Assembly (NCBI RefSeq): GCF_035282405.1
Contig: NZ_JAYKBP010000001.1
Span: forward strand, 526,088-590,087
DNA: 64,000 nt
Source of the DNA: Parvimonas sp035282405
GTDB taxonomy: Bacteria; Bacillota; Clostridia; Tissierellales; Peptoniphilaceae
Direction of reading: 5' to 3'
Positions 53,626 through 63,682 of the stretch are shown here, one piece after another. A program made the translations under genes and the position numbers. Every line of letters starts with the position of its first letter. The first letter of the stretch is position 1. The notes below the pieces were generated by a model. It was not told where the DNA came from, searched no databases, and saw only the letters and a list, made by a program, of their open reading frames with translations.

Positions 53626-55405
53626 TTAAAATTTCCTCCATTTCATTTTGTTTATCTAATAATAATCTATATTCAAAGTTTGAATTGTATAAATCTTCTG
53701 GTTTTCCAAAATCCCAACTTTTTTCTTTTCCCATAAATAAAACAAAATCTGCTTTATTAACTTGCTTCATCTTATGAGAAATAAACATAACAATGGAATT
53801 TTTAGAAATCATTTTGATTAAATCCAAAATTGCTATTTCATTTTCAGTATCAACACTTGAAGTCATTTCATCAAAAATATAAATTTTTCTATCTGCTAGC
53901 AAACTTCTAACACAAATTATCTGTTGTCTTTGTCCCGGAGAAATCAATCTTCCATTTTCACCAATAATTGTATTAAAACCTTCAGGCAAAGTTTTTACAA
54001 ATTTTAAAATATTTTTTTCTTCAATCCAGTTTAATATAGCTTTTTCTGGTAATTTTGTTGCTTTTTTTAAATTATCCATAATGCTTTCGTTAAAGACATA
54101 AGAATCTGGAGATACATAAAAACCTAATGCATTTATATCTAACCTTGAAAAATCTTTTAAAGATTTCCCATCAATTAATATTTCTCCAGAATAATCTTCA
54201 AGATTTTTAAACAAGATCTTTGCAAATGTACTTTTTCCAAGTCCACTCTCTCCTGCTATTGCAAATAAACTACCTTTAGTAATCCTTAGATTAATATTAT
54301 TTAAAACATTTCTATCATCATATGAAAAAGATAAATTTTTAAATTCAATATTATCTATACTTTCTAATTTGATATTCACAACTTCTGATTTCTTTTCACC
54401 TTTAACACTATCTAGAAAAGTAAAAATTCTATCTGCCATTTTAGTATTCATCATAAGTAAATGCATACAATATCCCAATTCTCTAATTGGCGTAAAAAAC
54501 TCAGTTGCAATCAAAACAAAGAATATAAAATTAAAAATTGACATATTGCCTTTTGATATTGACAGAACAGCTAAAAATCCTGAAATTGCAATTCCAAGAT
54601 ACATAACCCCATCCATATATCCAACGGATTGAAGTTGAAATTTCAAAAGCTCCATAGTAGAAAGTCTAAAGCTTTCAGCAGACTCATTAAATTTCTTCTC
54701 ATAAATTTCATCAGCACTATAAGAATAAAGAGTATTCAATCCTTTTAAATCGTCCATAAATAAATTACTTACATCCATATAAGTTGACCAATAATGTTGC
54801 ATAATTTTTGCTGAACGCTTTTGTATTAACACTATTGAAACCGGAATAAATGGAATACTGATTAAAAATACTAAACCACCCAAAGGATAAATAAAGGTTA
54901 CAATTAATAAAATTGTTCCACAGTTAAAAAAGGTCCTTAAAGTTGTGGATAAATAAGTGCTGTAAAAAGTATCCAAAGTATCAATTCCTTGAGACGCAAC
55001 AGTAAGTACATCTGCTGTAGAATAACCTTTAAAAACTTCTTCATCACTTTTGGAGAAGGCGTCAAAAAACTTTGATTTCAAATTATCTCTAGCAAACTGA
55101 GAAGCTACCCCTTGATATCTTTTAGCAAGAATCGAAATTCCAAAGCCTAAAAGATTTAAGCCAATTGCAATTACAGCATAAACAAAAATATTAAAATCTA
55201 TTTTTTGATAAAGATTAGAAAATCCCTTTGCAATAAAACCAAAAGAAATTATTCTCATCAAAAACTGAATCCAAGACAAAAAAGATGATATATAGACAAA
55301 TCTCATCCTATCTCCCAGTTCTTTTTTTAATCTATGTTTTAATTCTTTTCGCCTTTCACGACTAATTTTTTGCTTTTGAATTTTTGTACTGAAATCACTA
55401 TCCAT
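53615..55405 (-). CDS. ABC exporter half-transporter, CydD-like partner
   Basis: 596 residues from the ATG at 55405, where AAGGAG lies 6 bases upstream; the longer frame to 55507 has no such site. Six membrane helices, then Walker A GESGLGKST, signature LISPGQRQQ, Walker B IFDEMTSSVD (Glu-Met replaces Glu-Pro) and switch SHKM. The degenerate signature and Walker B suggest one weak ATP site in the heterodimer. It is upstream of and overlaps the CydC-like gene. Confidence 0.88.
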   Translation of the reverse strand: MDSDFSTKIQKQKISRERRKELKHRLKKELGDRMRFVYISSFLSWIQFLMRIISFGFIAKGFSNLYQKIDFNIFVYAVIAIGLNLLGFGISILAKRYQGVASQFARDNLKSKFFDAFSKSDEEVFKGYSTADVLTVASQGIDTLDTFYSTYLSTTLRTFFNCGTILLIVTFIYPLGGLVFLISIPFIPVSIVLIQKRSAKIMQHYWSTYMDVSNLFMDDLKGLNTLYSYSADEIYEKKFNESAESFRLSTMELLKFQLQSVGYMDGVMYLGIAISGFLAVLSISKGNMSIFNFIFFVLIATEFFTPIRELGYCMHLLMMNTKMADRIFTFLDSVKGEKKSEVVNIKLESIDNIEFKNLSFSYDDRNVLNNINLRITKGSLFAIAGESGLGKSTFAKILFKNLEDYSGEILIDGKSLKDFSRLDINALGFYVSPDSYVFNESIMDNLKKATKLPEKAILNWIEEKNILKFVKTLPEGFNTIIGENGRLISPGQRQQIICVRSLLADRKIYIFDEMTSSVDTENEIAILDLIKMISKNSIVMFISHKMKQVNKADFVLFMGKEKSWDFGKPEDLYNSNFEYRLLLDKQNEMEEILNER

Positions 55406-55524
55406 AAAAAACTCCTTGAACAATTTAATATTAGTTATCTGTAAGATACCCAATATAAATTTAAAAATATAATCAATCTCAATTGATGTGTCTGAAAAAT
55501 ACCACATTATGTGGTATTTAAATA

Positions 55525-57228
55525 TTATTTTATTTTCCTAACTTCTTCTACAACTCTATTAATTGCATCTTCAGAAGACATCTCAACATTTTCCATTTCT
55601 CTTCTTGTTGAAAACTCGATTATATTTTCATTAGCTTTTTTACCAACAGTTATTCTTAAAGGAATACCAATTAAATCTCTATCATTAAATTTAACACCTA
55701 TTCTTTCTTTTCTATCGTCAAGCATAACTTCAACACCTTTAGATTCTAATTCGTCATGAATTTTTCCTCCAAGTGCCATTTGTTCTTCATCATTTATATT
55801 TACAACTGTAACAATTACATGATAAGGTGCAACTTGAATTGGCCAAATAATTCCTTTTTCATCATTATTTTGTTCAATAATCGCAGTAATACTTCTTGTA
55901 ATTCCTATTCCATGACTTCCCATCCAAAAATATTTACTAACTCCATTTTCATCCAAGAAAGTCGCATTTAAAGCCTTAGAATATTTTGTTCCAAGTTGGA
56001 AGATATTTCCAACTTCTATACCTCTTACAAATTTTAAAGGATGTCCACTAATAGGACAAACATCTCCCTCTTGAACCATAAGTAAATCTTCTGCAATTTC
56101 TCCGTCAAAATCTCTTCCAAAATTACAGTTTATATAGTGATGATCTTCCTTATTTCCACCAACTACAGTATTTTTCATAAGAGTAATTCTCTTATCTAAA
56201 ATTTTTCTAACTTTCAAGTTTACAGGTCCTGTATATCCTGCAGATGATCCAATTTGTAAAATTGTTTCTTCATCCATCATTTCAACTTCATGTTCTGGAA
56301 CTCCTAGATAAGCACAAAGTTTTGTCATATTAAGCTCTCTATCTCCAGGAACAAATACTACAATAGGTTCTCCTGCTACAACTAAATCTACCGCCTTAAT
56401 ACATTTTGAAGCCTCTTGTTTTAAAAAGTTTGCAACATCTTCTATTGTTTTGCAATTTGGAGTATAAACTAATTCAAGTTCCTTTTCATCTCCACTTTCA
56501 TCAACTTTGTAAATAACTTCTGCTTTTTCGTCTGTTGCTGCATATCCACTTTCATCACAATAGCAAATAACTCCCTCTCCAACATCAGAAAGAGCGACAA
56601 ATTCATGTGAGCTATTTCCTCCCATTGCTCCAGCATCTCCGGCAACAATTTTATAATTAAGTCCTAATCTATTAAATACTTTTTCATAAGCTTTCCACAT
56701 TTCTTTATAAGATTCCATCATCATTTCAGGGCTTACATCAAAAGTATAAGCGTCTTTCATTGAAAATTCTCTGGCTCTATTTATACCAAAACGTGGTCTT
56801 TTTTCATCACGATATTTAGTTTGAATTTGATAAATATTTAAAGGTAGTTGTTTATAACTTTTAATTTCTCCACTTATCAAAGTTGTAAAATATTCTTCTG
56901 CAGTCGGTCCAAGACAGAATTCTCTTTCATTTCTATCTTTAACTTTAAACATTTCTGGTCCAAAAGTTTGCCATCTTCCTGATTCTTCCCATATTTCTTT
57001 TGGTTGAAGTGCAGACATTAAAATTTCATATCCACCCATTCTATCCATTTCTTCCCTTACAATATTTTCAACTTTTCTAATTGCTCTGTATCCAAGTGGA
57101 AGATAGGAGTAAATTCCAGCAGCACTCTTTCTAATCATTCCTGCTCTTAAAAGCAATTTATGACTTATAATTTCTGCCTCTTGAGGATCTTCCCTAAGTG
57201 TAGGCATATAATATCTTTTCATTTTCAT
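55525..57228 (-). CDS. proS: Prolyl-tRNA synthetase (bacterial type)
   Basis: 567 residues, normal for bacterial ProRS with its inserted editing domain. Class II motifs include RDEKRPRFGINRAREFSMKDAY and the GSHGIGITR motif 3; the insertion (about 225-400) includes the deacylation GxxxP-type region. Expression is controlled by the T-box in its leader, with a CCU specifier. The start has GGAGG 9 bases upstream. Confidence 0.96.
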   Translation of the reverse strand: MKMKRYYMPTLREDPQEAEIISHKLLLRAGMIRKSAAGIYSYLPLGYRAIRKVENIVREEMDRMGGYEILMSALQPKEIWEESGRWQTFGPEMFKVKDRNEREFCLGPTAEEYFTTLISGEIKSYKQLPLNIYQIQTKYRDEKRPRFGINRAREFSMKDAYTFDVSPEMMMESYKEMWKAYEKVFNRLGLNYKIVAGDAGAMGGNSSHEFVALSDVGEGVICYCDESGYAATDEKAEVIYKVDESGDEKELELVYTPNCKTIEDVANFLKQEASKCIKAVDLVVAGEPIVVFVPGDRELNMTKLCAYLGVPEHEVEMMDEETILQIGSSAGYTGPVNLKVRKILDKRITLMKNTVVGGNKEDHHYINCNFGRDFDGEIAEDLLMVQEGDVCPISGHPLKFVRGIEVGNIFQLGTKYSKALNATFLDENGVSKYFWMGSHGIGITRSITAIIEQNNDEKGIIWPIQVAPYHVIVTVVNINDEEQMALGGKIHDELESKGVEVMLDDRKERIGVKFNDRDLIGIPLRITVGKKANENIIEFSTRREMENVEMSSEDAINRVVEEVRKIK

Positions 57229-57302
57229 AATATAATTCCTCCATAATAATAAATTAATTTTTCAGCGACGATTTTTATAAAAATAGCTTTCCTAGTTTCA
57301 CA

Positions 57303-57506
57303 ATAAAAAAACGGCAATCATCTCCAAGAGACGAAAGCCGTGGTACCACTCTAATTTATACTCAAAAGCTATAAGGCACAACCCTGTAATTTTAATACAA
57401 GTTCAAAGATAGGTTCAATTACCTGCATAAAAGTTTTTCACCAAACAACTTCTCTCTACATATACATAAATAATTTACTATTTCTTATCATCACTAAATA
57501 TTTAAT
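57303..57506 (-). promoter_or_regulatory. T-box leader of proS (Pro specifier)
   Basis: The T-box sequence AGAGTGGTACCACGG (about 57339-57353) is followed by a terminator: ACGGC and GCCGT arms and TTTTTTT (57305-57341). Upstream lies the stem I region with AGAGAG and GTTTGGTGAAAAAC, and a candidate specifier triplet CCU in GAACCUAUC near 57410. Uncharged tRNA-Pro would favour the antiterminator and raise proS expression. Confidence 0.85.
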
Positions 57507-57512
57507 GAGTAA

Positions 57513-57541
57513 ATTATATTAGATTTAGTAAAAAAAGTCAA
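57513..57541 (-). promoter_or_regulatory. Promoter of the T-box-proS unit
   Basis: On the minus strand TTGACT (57536-57541), 17 bases, TATAAT (57513-57518). Confidence 0.8.
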
Positions 57542-57565
57542 CTATAAAAAGATTAAAAATTTTCA

Positions 57566-57597
57566 CAAAAAAAGGTCGAAGACTTATCTCCAACCTA
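57566..57597 (-). terminator. Terminator of dps
   Basis: On the minus strand AGGTTGGAGA-TAAG-TCTTCGACCT with two G-U pairs, followed by TTTTTTT; 20 bases after the dps stop. Confidence 0.85.
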
Positions 57598-57617
57598 AAT
57601 TTTTAAAAATATTTTTC

Positions 57618-58061
57618 TTACTTACAACATGGTTTAGAAGCTCTGAAGAACCAAATATTCTTTTCTAATTCTCCAATATGGTCTTCTAACATTCCAACAA
57701 TTATGAAATCTCCATCATTATCAGCTTCTTCTCTAATCTTTGTAGCTTCTTCTTTAAGTGTAGATAAATCATTCATAACTATTTCATTAACTTCATCAAC
57801 TGTTACTTTCTTAGATTCTAATTCTTTGATTGTAGCATTAGCAACATATTCTTTTAATGATGCGAATGGGAATCCACCTCTCATTTTAATTGATTCAGCA
57901 ACTTCATCATACCATTCAAAGAATTTGTCATATAATCCTTCTGTAAAGGTATGTGTTTGATAGAAATTTCTTCCTTCTACATTCCAATGTAAGTTATGTA
58001 ATTTAGTAGTCATAACTGCAATGTTTGATAAATAAACATTTAAACTTTTAAAATCTTTCAT
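57618..58061 (-). CDS. Dps/ferritin-like iron-storage protein
   Basis: 147 residues of a four-helix bundle. LHNLHWNVEGRNF (H22, H25) and the YDKFFEWYDEVAESIKMRG helix supply the inter-subunit ferroxidase site of Dps. Such 12-subunit shells oxidise and store iron, and protect DNA from peroxide. C-terminus has two cysteines (PCCK), unusual for the family. AGGAGG and a TATAAT promoter box precede it. Confidence 0.93.
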   Translation of the reverse strand: MKDFKSLNVYLSNIAVMTTKLHNLHWNVEGRNFYQTHTFTEGLYDKFFEWYDEVAESIKMRGGFPFASLKEYVANATIKELESKKVTVDEVNEIVMNDLSTLKEEATKIREEADNDGDFIIVGMLEDHIGELEKNIWFFRASKPCCK

Positions 58062-58176
58062 TTTTGTATCCTCCTATATTTTATCATATACAAGCATTAT
58101 ATACCCAAATTTTTAAAAAATAAAGTTATTTTATAAATTTTTTAATTTTTTTGAGAATATAAAGTTAGAATCACAT

Positions 58177-58860
58177 TTATTTTTTAATCTTTGCTCCACT
58201 ATATTCAATACTCTTGTTTACAAGAACATCCAAAGCATCAATTGTATTCATATTTTTAGAGATATCTAAAAGACTAAGTTCAGTACAAGCTATTATTCCA
58301 ATGGTTTCATCATCACAATATTTATTTAAAATTTCAACAAATTTTTTATTTTCTAAATTATTGGTTTCCTTAATCTTGTAAATAATATCCATAACAGAAT
58401 TTTTATCTTCTAAAGATAATTCTTTTACTTCAATACCATTTTTTTCTGCATACTTATTATAAACTTTTGAATTTAGAGTTCCAAGTGTTCCAAAGACTGC
58501 AACTTTTTTTATTCCTCTTCTTTTTATTTCTAAAATTGTTTCTTCAATCATATTTATAATTTTTAAATTTGCAAAGTTTTTAAACTCATCATAAAAATAA
58601 TGACTTGTATTACAAGGAATAGCAACAATATCCACACCAATTTTATCCAGAATTTCCAAATCTTTTTTTATTTCATTTAAAAATTCAGTATTTTTATTTT
58701 CTATGATACATCTTGTTCTATCAGGCATAGTTGAATGGTTTAAAACTATTAAATCAATATGTTCATTATCATTATATGCCTCAGTATTTAAAACGACTTT
58801 ATCATAGAATTTTACAGTTGCTAAAGGTCCCATTCCTCCAATAACTCCTAATTTGTACAC
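58177..58860 (-). CDS. Aspartate/glutamate racemase family protein (probable aspartate racemase)
   Basis: 227 residues, GTG start with AGGAGG upstream. GVIGGMGPLAT is the N-terminal signature of aspartate racemases, and the two catalytic cysteines are in IPCNTSH (C83) and ACTELS (C192). It overlaps the ATP-grasp gene by one base. In this operon it would supply D-Asp for the peptidoglycan cross-bridge. Confidence 0.88.
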   Translation of the reverse strand: MYKLGVIGGMGPLATVKFYDKVVLNTEAYNDNEHIDLIVLNHSTMPDRTRCIIENKNTEFLNEIKKDLEILDKIGVDIVAIPCNTSHYFYDEFKNFANLKIINMIEETILEIKRRGIKKVAVFGTLGTLNSKVYNKYAEKNGIEVKELSLEDKNSVMDIIYKIKETNNLENKKFVEILNKYCDDETIGIIACTELSLLDISKNMNTIDALDVLVNKSIEYSGAKIKK

Positions 58861-60050
58861 TATTTCCTCCTAAATATTTTTCTAAAAACTTTTCCCAATA
58901 AAATTTTATTAAAGAAACACCAAGGTTTCAAATCATCTGTAGCAAAAATTGCAGGAGCCCATTTGCTTGAAAATGAAATCTTTAAAGATTTCAAAATTCC
59001 AACTTGTTTAGTTTTCTTATAATGCCAAATTGCAACCATATCTTCAAAACCGTAAATAAAAGCGTAATTTGTATCATAGTCAATATATTTACAATCACTT
59101 TCTTTTAAATTTCCAGTTAAATCAAGATATGCAATATAAGGCATATTAATTCCAACTTTGTAAATCAAATTGTTGAAATTAGTAGTTCTTGCATTTATTT
59201 CTATCAGATAGATCTCTCCTGTTTTTTCATGTCTTTTATATTCTATTTCACCAAAACCTCTATAGCCTATATTTTCCAAGAAAGGCTTTGACATATCAAT
59301 TAATTTTTGATTGTATTTTTGAATTGTAAAAACAGATGCTCCAAAATTTATCGGCCATTGTCTTTGTTTTTGAGCAGTCATATAATGAGTAGTTTTTCCG
59401 TTTTTATCAATGTAATAATCATAAGTCAACATACAATCGTCAAAACCCGGAACAATTTCTTGAACAAAGATTTCTATATTATTTTCCTTTGCTTTTTTTA
59501 TTCCGTTTTCCATCTCTTCAACATTATTACAGATAAAAACTTTATTTCTAAAAATCTTAGTAAATTCTACAGTATCAACAGGCTTGATGATACAAGGAAA
59601 TCCAACTTCATTTTTTACTTTTTCAACCAAATTTTCATCATTTGCATTAATTGTTGCTGGAATTTTTACTCCATTTTCTTTTGCAATATCATATAAAGTC
59701 CATTTATCCAATAATTTTGAATTAAGTCCTTTAGCTTGACTAATTAAATAATATTTTTCCAATTCGTCATAACATTCATCTATAAATTCAACATATTTAT
59801 CATGTGTTGGGAGTAAAACAGGTTTTTCATCTTGCTTTTTTCCATATTCAATTAATCCTATAAAAGCCTCTTCTCCAAATTTATTCAAATCATCAATTTT
59901 TAAAAATTCAGATATATATTTAGACTTTGCTCCATAGGAATTATCAAAGTCATAATCACAAGCTACAACATGAACTCCTTCACGTCCCAAACATCTTATT
60001 ATGCTAAGTCCTATATAGTAATTACAACCTAAAACAACAGCTTTGTTCAT
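58860..60050 (-). CDS. ATP-grasp ligase, probable D-aspartate ligase (Aslfm-like)
   Basis: 396 residues. An N-terminal Rossmann-like part (AVVLGCNYYIGLSIIRCLGREG) is followed by the ATP-grasp fold with FPCIIKPVD (near 155), the QEIVPGFDD strand and EINARTTNFN near 300. The fold, length and neighbours match the D-aspartate ligase of Enterococcus faecium, which adds D-Asp to the lysine side chain of the stem peptide. Other ATP-grasp carboxylate-amine ligases are possible. Confidence 0.75.
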   Translation of the reverse strand: MNKAVVLGCNYYIGLSIIRCLGREGVHVVACDYDFDNSYGAKSKYISEFLKIDDLNKFGEEAFIGLIEYGKKQDEKPVLLPTHDKYVEFIDECYDELEKYYLISQAKGLNSKLLDKWTLYDIAKENGVKIPATINANDENLVEKVKNEVGFPCIIKPVDTVEFTKIFRNKVFICNNVEEMENGIKKAKENNIEIFVQEIVPGFDDCMLTYDYYIDKNGKTTHYMTAQKQRQWPINFGASVFTIQKYNQKLIDMSKPFLENIGYRGFGEIEYKRHEKTGEIYLIEINARTTNFNNLIYKVGINMPYIAYLDLTGNLKESDCKYIDYDTNYAFIYGFEDMVAIWHYKKTKQVGILKSLKISFSSKWAPAIFATDDLKPWCFFNKILLGKVFRKIFRRK

Positions 60051-60061
60051 CTTTTTACCTC

Positions 60062-61885
60062 TTAATTAAAATATTGTTCATACCATTTTAAAAATGTATA
60101 AATAGTATATATCTTACGACCATTATTGTTTTTATTATTAAAATGATCGTCAAGAAGTGAATTAATTTTTTCCACATCAAAAAATTCACTTACAAAATTC
60201 TTATTGAAAGTTTCTTTAACAATATTATAATATTTTTCTTCTTTTATCCATAAAACAAAAGGAACGACAAAACCTAACTTTCTTCTCTTAGCCCAATCAT
60301 CGGGCAATTTGTTTAAAGCAGCTTTTCTAAAAGCATATTTTGTTATTTCATTATGAACTTTATGTCTTACAGGAATTGTTCTTGCAAGTTCCCACATCTT
60401 TTTATCTAAAAGTGGAACTCTAAGCTCAATAGAATTTGCCATAGTCATTTTATCAGCTTTAAGCAAAATATCGTCAACTATCCACATTTTCATGTCAAGA
60501 TATAATCTCTTAGAAACGTCATCCATATCTTTAACTTCATCATAATATTTTTTTGTTAAATCTCTTGATGTTTCAGAATTTTGATATTTTTCTTTTAAAA
60601 GTGTATTAGCTTGTTCATCAGACATTATTTCTGCAGGCCCAATGTATCTATCTTCAACCTTTTGACCATATTTCATTATGATAGTCTTTCCACTAAAATG
60701 CTTTTTATCTTTATATTTTTTATATAACTTATTTCTTAAACTAAATGGTAATTTTTTATAAATTCTTTGTGGGAGCGCTTCTGCATATTCATTATATCCG
60801 GCAAATAATTCATCTGCTCCTTCTCCAGATAAAACTACCTTAACTTGTTCTGATGCAAGTTTTGACAAAAAATACAGAGCAACAGAAGAAAGATTTGCAT
60901 GTGGTTCATCTGAATAATATTGCACTTTATTTATTCCTTCAAAAAATTCATCGGGAGTAATTATTTTAGAAAAATTTTCTATTCCAAGTTTATCTGAAAG
61001 CTCTTTTGCATAAACTGTTTCATCAAAGCCTTTATTATCAAAACCTACTGAAAAAGTTTTGTTGGGCATAGCTGTTGCAACAACATAACTTGAATCAACA
61101 CCGCCTGACAAGAAAGAGCCAACTTCAACATCACTAATTTTGTGATATTTAACTGATTCTTCAACTTCTTTTTCTATCTTGCTTACAGCTTCATCAAAAG
61201 TCATTTCCTTATAATCAAGAGTTAAATTGTAATAACTCTTTATTTCAAGTTTCCCATTTTCAAAAATATAATAATGTCCAGGTCTAAGTTTCTTCACACC
61301 TTTGAAAAATGTTTCTTCTAAAGGATTATATTGAAAAACTAAATAATGCTTTAATGCTTTTTCATTTACTTCTTTTTTAAATTTTGGATATTTTAAGAAT
61401 GACTTAACTTCTGAACCAAAAATAAAATCTCTGTCAATCATTGTATAATAATATGGTTTTATTCCAAAATGGTCTCTTGCTCCAAAGAGTCTTTCTTTCT
61501 TACTATCCCAAATAGTAAAGGCAAACATTCCCCTTAATTTAGCTAAAATACCTTCTGCACCGTATTCTTCATATCCATGTAAAATTACTTCAGTATCAGT
61601 ATTTGTTTTAAATTTATATCCTTTTTCTAACAAATCATCTTTAATTTCTTGATAATTATAAATTTCTCCATTAAAAATTATAGCTACATCATTATTTTCA
61701 TTTAAAATCGGTTGAGAGCCTTCGTGTAAATCAATTATACTAAGTCTTCTAAAACCAAAATTAATTCCTTTATCAAAATAATATCCGTCACTATCTGGAC
61801 CACGATGAATAATTTGATTATTCATTTCTTTTATTACATTTTCGTCTTTTATATCTTTACTGTAAAATCCTACAAATCCACACAT
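60062..61885 (-). CDS. asnB: Asparagine synthetase-like amidotransferase (AsnB/AsnH type)
   Basis: 607 residues. Mature Cys2 of the glutaminase domain (MCGFVGF), HRGPDSDG, and the synthetase ATP loop SGGVDSS (260-266). In lactic acid bacteria AsnH amidates the cross-bridge D-Asp to D-isoasparagine, and this gene lies directly before the ATP-grasp ligase and the racemase. Normal asparagine synthesis is the alternative. AAGGAG precedes the ATG. Confidence 0.9.
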   Translation of the reverse strand: MCGFVGFYSKDIKDENVIKEMNNQIIHRGPDSDGYYFDKGINFGFRRLSIIDLHEGSQPILNENNDVAIIFNGEIYNYQEIKDDLLEKGYKFKTNTDTEVILHGYEEYGAEGILAKLRGMFAFTIWDSKKERLFGARDHFGIKPYYYTMIDRDFIFGSEVKSFLKYPKFKKEVNEKALKHYLVFQYNPLEETFFKGVKKLRPGHYYIFENGKLEIKSYYNLTLDYKEMTFDEAVSKIEKEVEESVKYHKISDVEVGSFLSGGVDSSYVVATAMPNKTFSVGFDNKGFDETVYAKELSDKLGIENFSKIITPDEFFEGINKVQYYSDEPHANLSSVALYFLSKLASEQVKVVLSGEGADELFAGYNEYAEALPQRIYKKLPFSLRNKLYKKYKDKKHFSGKTIIMKYGQKVEDRYIGPAEIMSDEQANTLLKEKYQNSETSRDLTKKYYDEVKDMDDVSKRLYLDMKMWIVDDILLKADKMTMANSIELRVPLLDKKMWELARTIPVRHKVHNEITKYAFRKAALNKLPDDWAKRRKLGFVVPFVLWIKEEKYYNIVKETFNKNFVSEFFDVEKINSLLDDHFNNKNNNGRKIYTIYTFLKWYEQYFN

Positions 61886-61958
61886 AATTTCTCCTTAAAT
61901 ACTACTTAAAAGAATTAACAAATTATTAATTAATTATATCATATAGAACAATTTATTT

Positions 61959-63434
61959 CTAATTTTTTAAAATTTCCTTAACTGTATCTATCTCACTATA
62001 AGGAAAATATTCATCACCAATTACTTGATATGGCTCTGCACCTTTCCCAGCAAGTAATACAATATCATTTTCTTTTGCTATTTCAAAAGCATATTCTATT
62101 GCTTCTTTTCTATCTTCAACAACAGTATAATTACCCTTATCACATTCAGAAACCAATTCTCTTACAATTTTGCTAATTGACTCATGTCTAGGATTATCTG
62201 CTGTAAATACAACTTCATCAGAATTTTCTAAAGCTATTTTTCCTAAATCAGGTCTCATACTGGAATCTCTATTTCCACCACTATGACCTATCATAGTAAT
62301 AATCTTATTATGAGGAACTTTATTCAAAGTTTCAAGTACATTTATAAGTCCATCTGGAGTATGAGCAAAATCAATTATTATTTTGTAATTTCTATTTGAT
62401 TCTACTATTTCCATTCTACCACTTACCCCTGTAAAACTCTTTAAAGCTTCTAATATATCTGAGATTGAAATTCCCTTTACATATCCTGCACAAATTGCAG
62501 CCAACACATTATATACATTAAAAACTCCAACTAAATTAGTTTCAACTCTATATACTTCATCTAAAAAATGTAAATCAAATCTCATTTTCCAATCATCAAA
62601 TGAAATATTATCAGCAAAAAAATCAGCGTTTTTATCATTTATTCCATAAGTAATAATTTCTGATGGAATATGTTCAGCAAATCTTTTTGAATATTCATCA
62701 TCACTATTTAAAATAGCTGTTTTTAACTTTCCATTCTTTAAATTATGTCCTAATTGTGTAAATAAAAGCTCCTTTGTATTTGCATAATTTTCCATTGTCT
62801 TATGTAATTCTAAATGTTCATGAGACAAATTTGTAAAAATTGCACAGTCAAAATCACAACCTAAAACTCTATCTAAAGCCAATGCATGTGATGAAACTTC
62901 CATTACACAACATTTGCAATTTTCAACTACCATTTCATTTAAAAATCCTTGCAAATCAACAGAAATAGGTGTTGTATTTTTAGTAGGAATTACCTTATTT
63001 CCTATTTTATGATGTATAGTTCCCATTAGTCCTGTTTTCATATTACAAGTTTCAAAAATATGATTAATTAAATAACTTGTAGTTGTCTTTCCGTTAGTTC
63101 CAGTTATTCCAACCATAAATAATTTCTCACTTGGACATTTATATAGCACATTAGCTAGAAGTCCCATAACTTTTAAAGTATCCTTAACATAAACAATCGG
63201 AATATCCCCTAACTTGTCAGATACCTCTTTTGATGCTATCACCAATTTTGCACCATTTTTTACGGCACTTTCAACAAATGAATGTCCATCTACAGTATTA
63301 CCTTCTATGCAAATAAAAGCAGTATTTTCTTTTATATTTCTATTATCTTGAGAAATGTATTCTATATTTATATTTTCAATATTTCCACAAATCTTTTTTA
63401 CCTTTAAATAAGATAACAATTCATTAGCTAACAT
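61959..63434 (-). CDS. murE: UDP-N-acetylmuramyl-tripeptide synthetase MurE
   Basis: 491 residues. GTNGKTTT at 112-119 is the ATP loop of Mur ligases. TTPIS, SSHAL and the C-terminal binding motif DNPRHES near 410 follow. DNPR is usual in enzymes that add meso-diaminopimelate, but some lysine-adding enzymes also have an Arg here, and the D-Asp genes downstream imply lysine. TAGGAG precedes the ATG. A 73-base gap leads to asnB. Confidence 0.95.
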   Translation of the reverse strand: MLANELLSYLKVKKICGNIENINIEYISQDNRNIKENTAFICIEGNTVDGHSFVESAVKNGAKLVIASKEVSDKLGDIPIVYVKDTLKVMGLLANVLYKCPSEKLFMVGITGTNGKTTTSYLINHIFETCNMKTGLMGTIHHKIGNKVIPTKNTTPISVDLQGFLNEMVVENCKCCVMEVSSHALALDRVLGCDFDCAIFTNLSHEHLELHKTMENYANTKELLFTQLGHNLKNGKLKTAILNSDDEYSKRFAEHIPSEIITYGINDKNADFFADNISFDDWKMRFDLHFLDEVYRVETNLVGVFNVYNVLAAICAGYVKGISISDILEALKSFTGVSGRMEIVESNRNYKIIIDFAHTPDGLINVLETLNKVPHNKIITMIGHSGGNRDSSMRPDLGKIALENSDEVVFTADNPRHESISKIVRELVSECDKGNYTVVEDRKEAIEYAFEIAKENDIVLLAGKGAEPYQVIGDEYFPYSEIDTVKEILKN

Positions 63435-63500
63435 ATCTTACTCCTATCTATAAAACTCCATATAATATTTTAATTATTTTATTATTCTTTACATAAACAA

Positions 63501-63522
63501 AAAAGGTCTCATAAGAGACCTT
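63501..63522 (-). terminator. Terminator of the tRNA operon
   Basis: On the minus strand AAGGTCTC-TTAT-GAGACCTT followed by TTTT, starting at the last base of tRNA-Cys. Confidence 0.85.
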
Positions 63523-63595
63523 GGAGGCGACATCCAGATTTGAACTGGAGATGAAGGTGTTGCAGACCTCTGCCTTACCACTTGGCTATGTCGCC
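63522..63595 (-). tRNA. tRNA-Cys (GCA)
   Basis: 74 bases with encoded CCA. Acceptor GGCGACA pairs with TGTCGCC, anticodon loop CTGCAAC gives GCA, and the T-arm has GTTCAAATC. It is third in the Phe-Gly-Cys operon. Confidence 0.95.
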
Positions 63596-63604
63596 AAATT
63601 GAAA

Positions 63605-63679
63605 TGGAGCGGAAGACGAGATTCGAACTCGCGACCCTCGCCTTGGCAAGGCGATGCTCTACCACTGAGCCACTCCCGC
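63605..63679 (-). tRNA. tRNA-Gly (GCC)
   Basis: 75 bases with encoded CCA. Acceptor GCGGGAG pairs with CTTCCGC (one G-U), the anticodon loop TTGCCAA gives GCC, and the T-loop GTTCGAATC is present. Confidence 0.95.
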
Positions 63680-63682
63680 AAA

